Assembly (NCBI GenBank): GCA_002390305.1
Contig: DGPE01000040.1
Coordinates: forward strand, 9,117 to 27,858
Source of the DNA: Micrococcales bacterium UBA4448
Lineage (GTDB): Bacteria; Actinomycetota; Actinomycetes; Actinomycetales; Microbacteriaceae
Reading direction: 5' to 3'
DNA: 18,742 bases
The notes under the pieces are model-generated. The model worked only from the letters and a program-made list of their open reading frames with translations. It had not been told where the DNA came from and did no database searches. Position numbers and translations under genes: made by a program. Shown here piece by piece: positions 1 to 7,373 of this stretch (within the stretch, counting starts at the first letter, position 1; each line of letters starts with the position of its first letter).

Positions 1-624
1 GCTGAACTAAAGGGTCGCGTTGGGCTATTGTCTGAAATGCGCGACACAGTAGGACTGGTTCTATTGAGTCAAGGTATCGACATCACCTCTTCCGACAGCC
101 TCACCGAGGATGCCTTCACTGCAGCACTCGATGAGATCAAGGCTCAAATTGATGCCGGGCAGGTCTACAACGTCCGTGGAAACAGCTACCTGGACGACCT
201 CACAACCGGAAACATCATCGCTGCCACCGCTTGGTCTGGAGATATCACCCTGATCAACTACGAGGTTGGAACTGACGAAGATCCAGAGCCATTTGGTTTT
301 GTCTTCCCAGAAACCGGTGCAACCCTGTGGGCGGACGAGTTCATCGTTCCAATGGGTGCTACCCACAAGCGCAATGTCGAAGAACTAATTAACTACTACT
401 ACGACCCTGTAAACGCAGCTGAGCTTGCCCTATGGGTGAACTACATCACTCCAGTGGTTGGTGCCAAGGAGATTGCGGCGCAGGAGGATCCAGAATTGGC
501 CGAAAACCAGCTGATCTTCCCGAACGCCGAGACTCTTTCAAAGAGCTTTGCCTTCCGCAGCTTGACAAGTCAGGAGGAGCAGCGCTTCTCGTCAGCTTGG
601 CAGAACTTGCTTCTAGGCTCCTAG
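1..624 (+). CDS. potD: Spermidine/putrescine-type ABC transporter substrate-binding protein, C-terminal part (5' truncated)
   Basis: This is the periplasmic-type (in a Gram-positive, lipid-anchored) binding protein that captures the polyamine or related amine for the PotABC importer. The frame is open from base 1, so the gene starts outside the window; 207 residues are visible of a family that usually runs about 350. The visible part begins at the family's ELKGRVGLLSEMRD segment and includes NAETLS and a closing W-rich helix, typical of PotD/PotF-like proteins. The lipobox and N-lobe ligand residues are not visible, so the substrate cannot be judged. The stop codon abuts the potA start directly, placing it first in the visible part of a potDABC operon. 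Family assignment rests on sequence resemblance plus the three transporter genes that follow. Confidence 0.88.
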   Translation, partial: AELKGRVGLLSEMRDTVGLVLLSQGIDITSSDSLTEDAFTAALDEIKAQIDAGQVYNVRGNSYLDDLTTGNIIAATAWSGDITLINYEVGTDEDPEPFGFVFPETGATLWADEFIVPMGATHKRNVEELINYYYDPVNAAELALWVNYITPVVGAKEIAAQEDPELAENQLIFPNAETLSKSFAFRSLTSQEEQRFSSAWQNLLLGS

Positions 625-1752
625 TTGGCAATTGATTTTGTCGCTCGAGGTCAAGACCTCGAACTAAAAGGCATTCGTAAAGAGTTCCCCGGCTTTGTTG
701 CTGTCGATAACCTCGACCTCAAGATTCCGGCCGGGGAGTTCTTTGCTCTCTTGGGGCCCTCGGGTTGCGGCAAGACAACCACGCTCCGAATGATTGCAGG
801 GCTCGAGAGCCCTAGCCAGGGCGAAATTCTGCTCGGTGGAAAAGACATCGCAGGCATGAAGCCGCACGAGCGTCCTGTGAACACGGTTTTTCAAAATTAC
901 GCACTGTTTCCACACATGAGTGTTTTAGAGAACGTCGCGTTTGGTATTCGGCAGCGCAAGGTTGCCGAGCCGCTTCCGAAAGCCCAGCAGGCGCTTGCGA
1001 TGGTTGAGCTTGAGCACCTGGCGCAAAGACGTCCACAGCAGCTCTCAGGTGGGCAGCAACAGCGAGTTGCCTTGGCTCGTGCGCTGGTCAACAGACCGTC
1101 ACTGCTGCTGCTAGATGAGCCTCTTGGTGCACTGGATCTAAAACTGCGTAGGCAAATGCAGATTGAGCTAAAGGCTATCCAGATGGAAGTTGGCCTGACT
1201 TTTCTCCACGTAACTCACGACCAGGAAGAAGCCATGGACATGGCTGACACGGTTGCGGTTATGAATAACGGCAATATCGAGCAACTGGGAGCCCCGGAAG
1301 CACTCTACGAAAGACCCAAGACGGCATTTGTCGCCAAGTTCCTAGGTCAATCAAACATTTTTATTGGAAAAGTTGCTGAATCCAATTCTGAAACCATAAG
1401 CATCGATTTCAACGGCAAGAAAATTACCGGTCTAACCTCGAGGTCGGAAAAGCATTCGGGGAAGATCGCTATTGGAGTTAGGCCCGAGAAGACAAACTTC
1501 CACGCGGAAGAACCCTCAGCCACTTCAGGACTGAACGTCCTGGGTCCTGGCGAAATAACCGACATTCGATTCACTGGGGTTTCTAATCAGTATCAAATTG
1601 ATATTCCAAATGTCGGCGAAATTACAGTCTTTGCGCAAAACGTTGGCAGGTCGCCGGTAATCGAACTTGGTGCCAAGGTGTTTGTTAGCTGGAAGGTGGA
1701 GCACAGCTTTGGGCTTGCAGACCTTCCCTCCGGAGCAGAAGAAGCCGAGTAA
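625..1752 (+). CDS. potA: Polyamine ABC transporter ATP-binding protein
   Basis: This is the cytoplasmic ATPase that powers the PotBC permease. Visible motifs are the Walker A GPSGCGKT at residues 44-51, the LSGGQ signature at 140-144, Walker B with D164-E165 in LLLLDEP, and the H-loop His198 in HVTHDQEEA. After about residue 240 comes a TOBE-type regulatory domain (the GVRPEK motif is clear), as in PotA, MalK and FbpC. Length (375 aa) is normal. The only start giving the full N-terminus is TTG at 625, right after the potD stop; no convincing Shine-Dalgarno precedes it, so it may depend on translational coupling. Its stop overlaps the potB start by one base (TAATG). PotA is favoured over other TOBE ATPases because of the adjacent potD, potB and potC. 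Confidence 0.93.
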   Translation: MAIDFVARGQDLELKGIRKEFPGFVAVDNLDLKIPAGEFFALLGPSGCGKTTTLRMIAGLESPSQGEILLGGKDIAGMKPHERPVNTVFQNYALFPHMSVLENVAFGIRQRKVAEPLPKAQQALAMVELEHLAQRRPQQLSGGQQQRVALARALVNRPSLLLLDEPLGALDLKLRRQMQIELKAIQMEVGLTFLHVTHDQEEAMDMADTVAVMNNGNIEQLGAPEALYERPKTAFVAKFLGQSNIFIGKVAESNSETISIDFNGKKITGLTSRSEKHSGKIAIGVRPEKTNFHAEEPSATSGLNVLGPGEITDIRFTGVSNQYQIDIPNVGEITVFAQNVGRSPVIELGAKVFVSWKVEHSFGLADLPSGAEEAE

Positions 1753-2666
1753 TGGCATTCGTAGCATTTGGATCTCAGGCTCCCACCAAAGACCAGAATC
1801 CAAGAAAGGGCGGCCGGGTTGCGCTGTGGCTGTTGCTTCCAGGGCTCTTTTACCTAGCGCTATTTTTCATAACACCGCTGATTTCTCTGATCATCACTTC
1901 CCTGAAGCAACCAAGCCTTTCTGGAGGCATTGGAAGGTATGACCTTGGAATCGAGTTTGGCAACTACGCGTATGCCATTACGCAGTACGCACCTCAGATT
2001 TTTAGGTCCTTCAGCTTTGCTCTGCTGGCAACCGTTTTGGCGTTGGTAATCAGCTACCCAATTGCATACTTCATCGCGGTTAGGGCAAGGGATAGGCCGC
2101 TACTCAAAGGAATCTTACTCACGCTGGTCGTGGCACCGTTCTTCATCTCATTCCTGTTGCGAACATTCGCTTGGAAGCAGATATTTTCCAACGATTCCTT
2201 GATAGTGAATCTGCTGAAAGACGTTGGCATATTTGGGTCCGACAGCTACATTATTGGAACAAATTTTGCAGTTGTTTTTGGACTGGTTTATAACTTCATT
2301 CCTTTTATGACGCTCCCTATTTATGCAAACTTGGATCGTTTGGACCTGCGTCTGGTTGAAGCCGGTTCTGACCTATATGCAAGCCCGGCGAGAACATTCC
2401 GAAAGATTACATTTCCGCTTTCTATGCCCGGAATCATCTCGGGAACACTGCTCACCTTTATCCCAATCAGCGGTGATTACGTGGTCGCAAGCCGCGACTT
2501 CCTGGGTGGTCCAGATACGGCGATGATTGGAAACGTGGTGGAGGCTAACTTCCTCAGAATCCAGGATTATCCGACTGCGTCTGCGCTATCGGTAATGCTG
2601 ATGGCGACTATCGTTATTTTGGTCTCTGCCTACGTGAAGCGAAGCGGAACGGATGACCTGCTATGA
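1752..2666 (+). CDS. potB: Polyamine ABC transporter permease, first subunit
   Basis: This integral membrane permease pairs with PotC to form the transport channel. The 304-residue protein has a basic cytoplasmic N-terminus, a first hydrophobic helix around residues 23-45, and several further membrane segments, consistent with six helices. The EAA coupling loop, which contacts the ATPase, begins at Glu203 (EAGSDLYASPARTF, followed by RKITFPL). The same RKITFPL motif recurs in the downstream PotC. The start codon overlaps the potA stop by one base and the end overlaps potC by four bases (ATGA), so the genes are almost certainly co-translated. Order, length and EAA motif fit PotB/PotH of the polyamine family; the exact substrate is inferred. 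Confidence 0.92.
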   Translation: MAFVAFGSQAPTKDQNPRKGGRVALWLLLPGLFYLALFFITPLISLIITSLKQPSLSGGIGRYDLGIEFGNYAYAITQYAPQIFRSFSFALLATVLALVISYPIAYFIAVRARDRPLLKGILLTLVVAPFFISFLLRTFAWKQIFSNDSLIVNLLKDVGIFGSDSYIIGTNFAVVFGLVYNFIPFMTLPIYANLDRLDLRLVEAGSDLYASPARTFRKITFPLSMPGIISGTLLTFIPISGDYVVASRDFLGGPDTAMIGNVVEANFLRIQDYPTASALSVMLMATIVILVSAYVKRSGTDDLL

Positions 2667-3463
2667 CCAAGTTTTCTCTGGGCAGGTACCTACTGCCAAC
2701 CTATGTGTTTTTGACTTTTCTATTCTTGATGATTCCCATCGGTTACACCTTCGTCTTTTCTTTTAATGACTCAATAAAATCCAACATCATCTGGCGCGGC
2801 TTCACCTGGGATAACTGGCTGAATGTTTGTGATCAGGCCGATGTTTGCAGTGCTTTTGGAAACTCTATTTTGATTGCGGTGACTGCAACGGTCATTGCCA
2901 CCACACTGGGCACCATGATTGCAATTGCTCTTGTTCGCTATCGCTTCAAGTTCCGCAGTGCTACAAACCTGCTGCTGTTCTTGCCGCTAGCAACTCCTGA
3001 GGTTGTAATGGGTGCCGGCCTTGCGGCGCAGTTCTTGGATTTTGGTTGGGCCAAGGGCTTGTCCACGATCATCATCGCTCACGTAATGTTTACTCTCAGT
3101 TTTGTCGTCGTTACTGTCAAGGCTCGCGTTGCAACCCTCGATCCAGCCCTTGAAGAAGCTGGAAGAGATCTCTATGCAAGCCCGGCACAGGTCTTCAGGA
3201 AGATCACCTTCCCGCTGCTGCTGCCAGGAATCCTGGCTGCTTCCATGCTGGCCTTTGCCTTGAGTTTTGACGATTTCATAATCACGCAGTTCAACTCAGG
3301 TGCCGTTGGCACCTTCCCGAAGTTTGTTTACACCGCAGCTGCAAGGGGAATCCCTCCGGAGGCCAATGTGGTTGGTTCAGCGGTGTTCCTGGTTGCAATG
3401 GCAATCGTGATTTCTGTTCAGGTCAGGTCATCCCTGAAGCAGCAAAAATTAGCCAAACAGTAA
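2663..3463 (+). CDS. potC: Polyamine ABC transporter permease, second subunit
   Basis: This is the second permease half of the importer. The 266-residue protein has a hydrophobic first helix (about residues 8-30), further membrane spans, and an EAA loop at residues 164 onward (EEAGRDLYASPAQVF, then RKITFPLLLPG). The late ALSFDDFIITQF segment is highly typical of PotC/PotI. The start overlaps the potB stop as ATGA. The last 15 bases overlap the 3' end of the convergent minus-strand aminotransferase gene, so the two transcripts share antisense ends. No separate regulatory site is seen inside the operon. Confidence 0.93.
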   Translation: MTKFSLGRYLLPTYVFLTFLFLMIPIGYTFVFSFNDSIKSNIIWRGFTWDNWLNVCDQADVCSAFGNSILIAVTATVIATTLGTMIAIALVRYRFKFRSATNLLLFLPLATPEVVMGAGLAAQFLDFGWAKGLSTIIIAHVMFTLSFVVVTVKARVATLDPALEEAGRDLYASPAQVFRKITFPLLLPGILAASMLAFALSFDDFIITQFNSGAVGTFPKFVYTAAARGIPPEANVVGSAVFLVAMAIVISVQVRSSLKQQKLAKQ

Positions 3464-4807
3464 TTCAACGGCCGCCTGAAAATGCAGGCGGTGCTTTTCA
3501 ACATCCTCAGAGGTAGTCGCGGGGGAACATAAAATCATGTTGTGAAAAGGCGTCATAAGGATGCCGCTGTTGATGGCATGAAGTTGAAGGAATTGGCCTA
3601 AATCGAAGTCTTCGGCCTGATGTGCCTCTGCTCCAGTCCGCGGAGCTTCAGCCCTAAAGCTGTACTCACCGCGGCATCCGATTCTGGAAACCTGCCAGTC
3701 GAGCTTGTAGTGATCAATTATGTCCTGGGTGTTTTGCTGCCACAAGGTAGCAAGCTCTTCCATTCGCTGAAAGTTTGATTCGATTAAAACCTCTTCGAGG
3801 GTTGCCCTAACTGCGGCCATCGAAAGAGCGTTGCCGGCAAGGGTACCTCCAACACCTCCAACATCGATGCTCTCAAGTTCAAGGCTTTCTGCGATGCGCG
3901 TGGCCAGATCAGAGGTAAACCCGAGTGCACCAACTGGCACCCCACCCCCAATTGTTTTTCCTAGAACCACGGCATCTGGTTTTAGATTGTCACGCTTGGT
4001 GATACCGCCAATGCCGGCTGAAAGGGTGTGGGTCTCATCAAGTGCGAAAATGACTCCGTATTTTTGGCAGAGTTCCTGAAGGCCTTCTAGATAGCCGTGT
4101 TCGGGCAGCACAATTCCGATGTTTGTCAGTCCCGGCTCAATCAACAGCAGAGCAACTTCACCGGATGCAAATGCCTGCTCAGCTGCTTCCAGGTCATTGA
4201 ATGGCAGCGATACCGTGGTGTTTATAAGCTCTGTCGGCTTGCCGATGTTGTTCGGTCTTGAAACGGTGTTTCCCTCTTCGTCTAAGACGGCAAAGGTCTC
4301 GTCCACGCTTCCGTGATAGCAGTAATCGTGGACCGCAATTTTTTGCCTTCCGGTTACCTGGCGTGCAAATCTAATGAGGTGGCGGTTGGCATCGGTTGCA
4401 CTCAGAGTGAATTGCCACTTGGGCACTCCAAAGCGTTCTGCCAAAATTTCGCCGTTTATCGCTGCATCTTTGGTTGGGAGCATAAAGGTGGAACCCTTTG
4501 CTATCTGCTGCTGAACAGCCTTGACAGTGGCATCAGGAGCATGTCCAGACATCGCACCGGTGTCACCAAGGCAGAAGTCAGTGAAATCGTTGCCATCTAG
4601 ATCAGTGAAATGAGCCCCTTTGGCACTTTCGACATAGATCGGGAATGGTCCAGGCCACTTAGCCATCCAAAGCATTGGCACGCCATTGAGCAGAGAAGTC
4701 TGTGCCGTCTGGTGGGCAATGGCCGAGGATGGATGCTTAGTCGCGTAAACGTTGACCTGATCCTGGAACAGCTTCGCCAAGTGCTCTCGGTTCTGATATG
4801 TCTGCAT
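3449..4807 (-). CDS. Class-III PLP-dependent aminotransferase, GSA-aminomutase-like, substrate unknown
   Basis: This is a fold-type I pyridoxal-phosphate enzyme of 452 residues. The Schiff-base lysine is Lys284 (LGKTIGGGVPVGA) and the PLP-ring aspartate is Asp257, in an unusual LDETHT motif where most class-III enzymes have DEV. The N-terminal FTDLDGNDFTDF and GHA segments and the later GGTLAGNALSMAA segment resemble glutamate-1-semialdehyde aminomutase more than GabT. I recall close actinobacterial homologues with the same DETHT and TDANR stretches, usually named only 'aspartate aminotransferase family' or 'transaminase', so DETHT looks like a subfamily mark and not damage. It lies 47 bp downstream of gabT on the same strand and converges with potC, suggesting a role in amine or amino-acid catabolism. 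A weak AAGGGA Shine-Dalgarno lies about 10 nt before the ATG. Chemistry is secure; substrate is not. Confidence 0.88.
   Translation of the reverse strand: MQTYQNREHLAKLFQDQVNVYATKHPSSAIAHQTAQTSLLNGVPMLWMAKWPGPFPIYVESAKGAHFTDLDGNDFTDFCLGDTGAMSGHAPDATVKAVQQQIAKGSTFMLPTKDAAINGEILAERFGVPKWQFTLSATDANRHLIRFARQVTGRQKIAVHDYCYHGSVDETFAVLDEEGNTVSRPNNIGKPTELINTTVSLPFNDLEAAEQAFASGEVALLLIEPGLTNIGIVLPEHGYLEGLQELCQKYGVIFALDETHTLSAGIGGITKRDNLKPDAVVLGKTIGGGVPVGALGFTSDLATRIAESLELESIDVGGVGGTLAGNALSMAAVRATLEEVLIESNFQRMEELATLWQQNTQDIIDHYKLDWQVSRIGCRGEYSFRAEAPRTGAEAHQAEDFDLGQFLQLHAINSGILMTPFHNMILCSPATTSEDVEKHRLHFQAAVELLFG
3471..3498 (+). terminator. Intrinsic terminator of the pot operon, inside the convergent gene
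   Basis: Eight bases after the potC stop there is a perfect 7-bp stem, CCGCCTG (3472-3478) with CAGGCGG (3485-3491), around a 6-nt AAAATG loop. A possible G-T wobble pair lies outside it. It is followed by TGCTTTT (3492-3498). This has the shape of a rho-independent terminator with a short U-tract. It lies wholly within the C-terminal codons of the minus-strand aminotransferase gene, so the sequence serves both roles. Termination itself is inferred. Confidence 0.6.
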
Positions 4808-4854
4808 TGAAATGCGTTCCCTTGTTTTGTTTTTAAAGCTCTTGTGTTGTTGCG

Positions 4855-6180
4855 CTAGAGGCCGGCAAGGCCTTCTGCAAATACATCCAGCGCGTCATGG
4901 AGAAGCTCATCTGAAATAGACAGCGGTGGCAACAGCCTGATGACATTCGAGTAGGTTCCGGCGTTCAGCAGCACAACACCGTTGGAATGGCAGTGCTTTA
5001 GCATCGCATCACTAGCTGGCTGGTTTGGGTTCAGTGTTCCTGGCTCGACGAATTCAACAGCTTGCATTGCCCCCACTCCGCGAACTTCACCGATCATTGG
5101 AAATTTGGTTTTCATTTCGTTCAAGCGCAGAGAAATGAGTTGACCGATTTCGGTCGCTCTTTCCAGCCAATTGCCTGTTTCAAACTGCTCCATTACTGCC
5201 ACCGCCGCCGCAAGTGCAGTTGGGGACCCGCCGAAGGTTCCGCCAAGTCCACCCGCGTGAGCAGCGTCCATAATTTCAGCGCGGCCGACCACACCCGATA
5301 GCGGCATTCCACCGGCAATTCCCTTGGCAACTGTGACTAGGTCGGGCTCAAAGCCCTCTTCCCACTGACTGGCGAACCATTTTCCGGTTCTTGCCATGCC
5401 ACTTTGAACCTCATCGGCAACCATGACGATGCCGTTTTCCGCGCACCAGGCTCCCAGGGTCCGCAGGAATCCAGGAGCTGGGACGATGAATCCAGCTTCA
5501 CCTTGGATTGGTTCAATGAACAGTGCAGCCAGTTGCGTAGCGCCGACTCGTTTTTCTAAGTAGGTGATTGCTCTTGCGGCAGCTTGTTCGCCGGTTAAGC
5601 CCTCGGGATCCCTAAATGGGTAGCTCATAGGGGCGTGGTTTACGCTTCCAGGAAGCGGACCAAAACCGGTTGCATAGGGGTGTGCTTTGAAATTCATTGC
5701 CATAGTGAGGCTGGTCCGACCGTGGTATGCGTGATCAAAAACGGCGATTTCATGCCTGCCGGTTGCCCGCCTTGCAATCTTGACTGCATTTTCTACGGCC
5801 TCAGCACCGGAGTTAAAGAAGGCAGCCTTCTTGGCAAAAGATCCGGGGGAGTGCTTGATTAGAAGCTCGGCTGCTCGAACATACTTCTCGTAGGGAGTGA
5901 CGGTAAACAAAGTGTGAGTAAAGGCAGCAACCTGTTTCTGAACCGCCTCAACCACTCCTTCATTTGTGTGACCAATGGTCACAACACCGATTCCTGTTCC
6001 CAGGTCAATCAGCTGATTGCCGTCGACATCCTTGAGGATCGCACCGTGGGCCTGCTCGATAAACGCCGGAAGCATTGTCCCCACTCCAGAAGACACTGCA
6101 GCGCTTCGCCGCTTCTGCAGTTCGGCAGATTTGGGACCCGGAATTACCGTTTTAAGAATTCGCTTTTGCTCGAGGCTCAT
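4855..6180 (-). CDS. gabT: 4-aminobutyrate aminotransferase
   Basis: GabT transfers the amino group of 4-aminobutyrate to 2-oxoglutarate, giving succinate semialdehyde and glutamate; GABA is the usual product of putrescine breakdown. The 441-residue form shows the family start (IPGPKSAELQKRR), the GxGIGVVTIGH region, an FFNSGAEAVENAVK phosphate-binding segment, Asp256 in ADEVQSGMARTG, and the PLP lysine Lys286 in VAKGIAGGMPLSG. The ATG at 6180 gives a normal family length. A longer frame to 6303 would run across the dxr start and adds 41 residues with no family resemblance. A TANNNT box lies 7 nt before this ATG, supporting a leaderless start. It heads a minus-strand operon with the second aminotransferase. 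The next enzyme, succinate-semialdehyde dehydrogenase, is not in the window. Confidence 0.92.
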   Translation of the reverse strand: MSLEQKRILKTVIPGPKSAELQKRRSAAVSSGVGTMLPAFIEQAHGAILKDVDGNQLIDLGTGIGVVTIGHTNEGVVEAVQKQVAAFTHTLFTVTPYEKYVRAAELLIKHSPGSFAKKAAFFNSGAEAVENAVKIARRATGRHEIAVFDHAYHGRTSLTMAMNFKAHPYATGFGPLPGSVNHAPMSYPFRDPEGLTGEQAAARAITYLEKRVGATQLAALFIEPIQGEAGFIVPAPGFLRTLGAWCAENGIVMVADEVQSGMARTGKWFASQWEEGFEPDLVTVAKGIAGGMPLSGVVGRAEIMDAAHAGGLGGTFGGSPTALAAAVAVMEQFETGNWLERATEIGQLISLRLNEMKTKFPMIGEVRGVGAMQAVEFVEPGTLNPNQPASDAMLKHCHSNGVVLLNAGTYSNVIRLLPPLSISDELLHDALDVFAEGLAGL

Positions 6181-6187
6181 GTACTCA

Positions 6188-6193
6188 ATTCTA
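6188..6193 (-). promoter_or_regulatory. Putative -10 box for a leaderless gabT transcript
   Basis: Read on the minus strand, TAGAAT is followed by exactly 7 nt and then the gabT ATG at 6180. There is no Shine-Dalgarno in the 7 nt. This is the geometry expected if transcription begins at the start codon, as is common in actinobacteria. No recognisable -35 was found at 16-18 bp spacing. Confidence 0.5.
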
Positions 6194-6246
6194 GATTCAT
6201 CATGCCCGTTTTTGTGTTCCAAACGCGGTTCCTCTGAAGAGCGTTC

Positions 6247-6252
6247 TAAGCT
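6247..6252 (+). promoter_or_regulatory. Putative -10 box for a leaderless dxr transcript
   Basis: TAAGCT is followed by 7 nt (TTGGTAA) and the dxr ATG at 6260. No Shine-Dalgarno is present. It matches the TANNNT pattern seen before gabT, the site-2 protease gene, proS and the DUF805 gene. The -35 region is not recognisable. Together with the gabT box it makes the 79-bp gap a divergent promoter region. Confidence 0.5.
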
Positions 6253-6259
6253 TTGGTAA

Positions 6260-7345
6260 ATGCGCACTGTTTTAGTTCTCGGCTCAACCGGTTCGGTTGG
6301 CACTCAGACCCTGGAGTTGATTCGGGCAAACCCTGACAAGTTCGAACTGGTTGGGATATCTGGGAACGCAAATGCTCAGCTCATGGAATCTCAACGGGTC
6401 GAATTTTCGCTTCGCGAGGATGCTGTCGCGGTGGGCCCTACTCAGGCAGCCGAGCTTGCTGGCAGCATCGGCGCCGATGTCGTTGTCAATGGAATCACCG
6501 GGTCCGCAGGGCTTGGGGCAACACTTGCATCGCTACGGTCCGGCTCCAGGTTGGCACTGGCGAATAAGGAATCGTTGATTGTCGGCGGCACGTTAGTTAC
6601 TGACTTGGCTGAGAAGGACCAAATTCAGCCGGTTGATTCCGAACACTCTGCGATAGCGCAGTGTTTGCTTTCAGGAGGCAAATCCGAGGTCGCGAGGTTG
6701 ATTCTTACCGCTTCCGGGGGCCCGTTTCGCAACTGGTCGAGGAAAGAACTTGAGAGCGTAACTCCTGCTCAGGCCCTAAAGCACCCAACCTGGACCATGG
6801 GCAAGGTGATTACTACCAACTCTGCAACCTTGGTAAATAAAGGGTTGGAGGTCATCGAAGCCCACCTGCTATTTGGGCTCCCCTTCGATCAAATCGCGGT
6901 GACCGTTCATCGCCAGTCGATAGTGCATTCAATGGTTGAGTTTCATGACGGTTCAGTGATTGCGCAGGCCTCCGAACCAGACATGAAACTCGCTATCGGT
7001 TACGCAATGGGCTGGCCCGAGCGCTTGGCCGAGTCCACGACGCCGTTGGATTTCACCAGGGCACAGTCTTGGGACTTTGAACCTCTGGATGAAGAGATTT
7101 TCACTGCCGTAAAAATTGCGCGCCAGGTTGGGAAAGCGGGACTTACATTTCCCGCTGTCTACAACGCAGCCAACGAGGAAGCGGTTGAGGCGTTCCACGA
7201 GGGGAAACTTTCATTCTTAGGTATCACAGACACAATCGAGGCAGTTCTTGACATGCACACGGCAGAGGTTCTCAGCCTCGAGGCTGTGCTGGAGGCAGAG
7301 ACCTGGGCACGCCAAGCAGCCAATTCGCTGATAGCAAAGCGCTAA
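6260..7345 (+). CDS. dxr: 1-deoxy-D-xylulose 5-phosphate reductoisomerase
   Basis: DXR converts 1-deoxy-D-xylulose 5-phosphate to 2-C-methyl-D-erythritol 4-phosphate with NADPH, the first committed step of the MEP isoprenoid pathway. The NADPH loop GSTGSVG is at residues 8-14 and NKES at 102-105. Metal ligands fall at Asp126 and Glu128 (VDSEHSA) and Glu197 (GLEVIEA), matching the known D150/E152/E231 triad of the E. coli enzyme. HRQSIVHSMVEF and NAANEEAV are also typical. Length (361 aa) is slightly short but within the actinobacterial range. It is followed by a site-2 protease and ispG, an order also found in Mycobacterium (dxr-rip1-gcpE). Confidence 0.96.
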   Translation: MRTVLVLGSTGSVGTQTLELIRANPDKFELVGISGNANAQLMESQRVEFSLREDAVAVGPTQAAELAGSIGADVVVNGITGSAGLGATLASLRSGSRLALANKESLIVGGTLVTDLAEKDQIQPVDSEHSAIAQCLLSGGKSEVARLILTASGGPFRNWSRKELESVTPAQALKHPTWTMGKVITTNSATLVNKGLEVIEAHLLFGLPFDQIAVTVHRQSIVHSMVEFHDGSVIAQASEPDMKLAIGYAMGWPERLAESTTPLDFTRAQSWDFEPLDEEIFTAVKIARQVGKAGLTFPAVYNAANEEAVEAFHEGKLSFLGITDTIEAVLDMHTAEVLSLEAVLEAETWARQAANSLIAKR

Positions 7346-7361
7346 GTGTGCCCCGATTGGT

Positions 7362-7367
7362 TAGCCT
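7362..7367 (+). promoter_or_regulatory. Putative -10 box for a leaderless protease transcript
   Basis: TAGCCT lies 6 nt before the GTG at 7374, with no Shine-Dalgarno in between. The site is in the 28-bp gap after dxr, so the gene may be read both from an upstream promoter and from its own. The call rests only on hexamer and spacing. Confidence 0.4.
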
Positions 7368-7373
7368 TATAAC

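Noticed and set aside
3421..3450. A possible terminator for the minus-strand aminotransferase inside potC
   Set aside because: Only a 5-bp TCAGG/CCTGA stem without a following T-run was found, too weak to call.
6181..6303. A 41-residue N-terminal extension of gabT
   Set aside because: It would overlap the dxr coding start, has no resemblance to GabT proteins, and the ATG at 6180 gives the normal family length and a matching -10 box.
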